This document shows positions 63,239 through 64,000 of a stretch of DNA of 64,000 nt, one piece after another (the stretch's first letter is position 1; every line of letters starts with the position of its first letter). This stretch comes from Acidobacteria bacterium Ga0074141. GTDB lineage: Bacteria; Acidobacteriota; Blastocatellia; Pyrinomonadales; Pyrinomonadaceae. Location: assembly GCA_001464665.1 (NCBI GenBank), contig LNDP01000024.1, positions 372,001 through 436,000 of the forward strand, written 5' to 3'. Both the position numbers and the translations under genes were made by a program. The notes under the pieces were generated by a model. That model saw nothing but the letters and a program-made list of their open reading frames with translations, was not told the DNA's origin and did not search any database.

Positions 63239-63266
63239 AAGGGCTCGGCAGAGCAGCCGAGCCCTT
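63239..63266. terminator. Bidirectional intrinsic terminator
   Basis: Perfect 11-bp stem AAGGGCTCGGC/GCCGAGCCCTT with a 6-base loop between the convergent HAF-repeat gene and nrdB. T-rich tails occur on both sides (CTTTTC on plus; TTTCATAATT on minus). Confidence 0.85.
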
Positions 63267-63286
63267 ATGCTTTTCACTCGCCCCGT

Positions 63287-64000
63287 TTAGAATGCCTCGC
63301 TGAAGCTTACCTCGCCGGCGACTGAGACTTGGTATGCCGAGACGCGGCGTTCGAAGAAGTTTGTCAGTTCCTGCACGTCCTGCAGGTCCATGAATGAGAA
63401 CGGGTTCTTTGTCTTATAGACCTTCGGGATGCCGAGCATCGCCAGCCGCTGATCGGCGATGAACTCGAGATACTGCTTCATATCCACGACCGAGAGTCCG
63501 GCGACTCCGCCCGAAAGAATGTCCTCGGCAAACTGCATCTCGCATTCGACCGCTTCATCGAGCATCAACGCGATCTGCCGTTCCAATTCGGCATCAAAAA
63601 GGTCCGGCTCCTCGGCCCGCACTTTTTTGACCACCTCAAAGGCAAAGTTCATGTGCGAAGATTCGTCGCGAAAGACCCAGTTCGTCCCCGAGGCGAGCCC
63701 ATGGAGTAAGCCTTTTGACCGCAGAAAGTAAACATAAGCGAAGGCCGCAAAGAAGAAAAGCCCCTCGATGCACGCCGCGAAGCAGATCAGGTTTAGCAGA
63801 AATCGGCGGCGGTCGTCCTTCGTCTCAAGCGTCTGCAGGTCGTTGATCGAATCGATCCACTTCAGGCAAAACTCGCCCTTTTTCCGGATCGAAGGAATGT
63901 TCTCGATCGCCGCAAATGCCGCCTCGCGTTCCTTGTGCTCGGGGATGTATGTATCGAGCAGCGTAAGGTAAAACTGCACGTGCAACGCCTCTTCATAAAG
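63287..64000 (-). CDS. nrdB: Ribonucleotide reductase beta subunit (partial, N-terminus outside window)
   Basis: At least 237 residues to the window end; the frame is open to base 64000 (leading residues LYEEALHVQFYLTLL). Class I R2 features: LYEEALHVQFY, EGLFFFAAFAYVYFLRSKGL (Glu and tyrosyl-radical neighbourhood), and RDESSHMNFAFEVV (Glu and His iron ligands). Makes deoxyribonucleotides with the alpha subunit. The C-terminal peptide (GEVSFSEAF) is the usual alpha-binding tail. The 3' end is duplicated at 60907. Confidence 0.95.
   Translation of the reverse strand, partial: LYEEALHVQFYLTLLDTYIPEHKEREAAFAAIENIPSIRKKGEFCLKWIDSINDLQTLETKDDRRRFLLNLICFAACIEGLFFFAAFAYVYFLRSKGLLHGLASGTNWVFRDESSHMNFAFEVVKKVRAEEPDLFDAELERQIALMLDEAVECEMQFAEDILSGGVAGLSVVDMKQYLEFIADQRLAMLGIPKVYKTKNPFSFMDLQDVQELTNFFERRVSAYQVSVAGEVSFSEAF

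Overview
The window looks like chromosomal DNA of an Acidobacteriota member, most likely class Blastocatellia (Pyrinomonadaceae-like). This is inferred from three secreted VWFA-related proteins of the type common in that phylum, the moderately high GC, the many short secreted proteins of Blastocatellia type, and the many AT-richer accessory genes lodged between housekeeping genes. No prophage, plasmid, integrase, transposase or CRISPR gene is visible.

Layout. 1-9987: envelope/stress proteins, lepA, an accessory DUF1016 nuclease plus a secreted protein, a DedA protein, glutamate dehydrogenase and a phosphohexomutase. 10143-21803: two VWA proteins, secreted proteins, tRNA-Ala(GGC), enoyl-CoA hydratase, PilZ protein, trxB, lipocalin, a third VWA protein, an OmpA-like protein and thyA. 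21936-34755: hypothetical genes, methyltransferases, a TPR protein, HIT protein, asparaginase-type Ntn hydrolase, ABC exporter, a polyprenyl-phosphate-type GT2, a toxin-antitoxin/SMI1 cluster and asnB, which suggests surface glycan work. 34831-47393: a HEAT-like protein, prolyl aminopeptidase, tatA, a formate/nitrite channel, SDR, NiCoT transporter, VapBC, ubiB, ribF and hldD. 47427-64000: orphan antitoxin, SDR/monooxygenase operon, KAP NTPase, ParDE, deoxyhypusine-synthase-like gene, phosphoesterase, an AAA ATPase, a second VapBC, a RelA/SpoT-like protein, a HAF-repeat protein and the 3' part of nrdB.

The main discovery is a recurrent architecture. At six places a 47-105 bp copy of the terminus of a neighbouring core gene lies on the far side of an accessory gene or module (in one case only of a short MITE-like repeat): lepA 3' end at 4690, prolyl aminopeptidase 5' end at 36494, ubiB 3' end at 42928, monooxygenase 5' end at 51335, deoxyhypusine-synthase-like 3' end at 53524 and nrdB 3' end at 60907. 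The copies keep the start or stop codon and the reading frame, and differ from the intact gene mainly at synonymous positions. They therefore diverged inside functional genes of another lineage, not after a local duplication. The enclosed cargo is a DUF1016 nuclease, VapBC, ParDE, a KAP NTPase or secreted proteins, with no recombinase. This points to gene-end-restoring cargo insertion, either by an unseen mobile system acting in trans or by homology-assisted uptake of allelic DNA.

A second layer is small dispersed repeats: heptamer arrays in inverted pairs (14990-15270, 21811-21923), MITE-like elements (27652, 51191), and repeats that have entered reading frames in frame (asnB, the monooxygenase and a methyltransferase).
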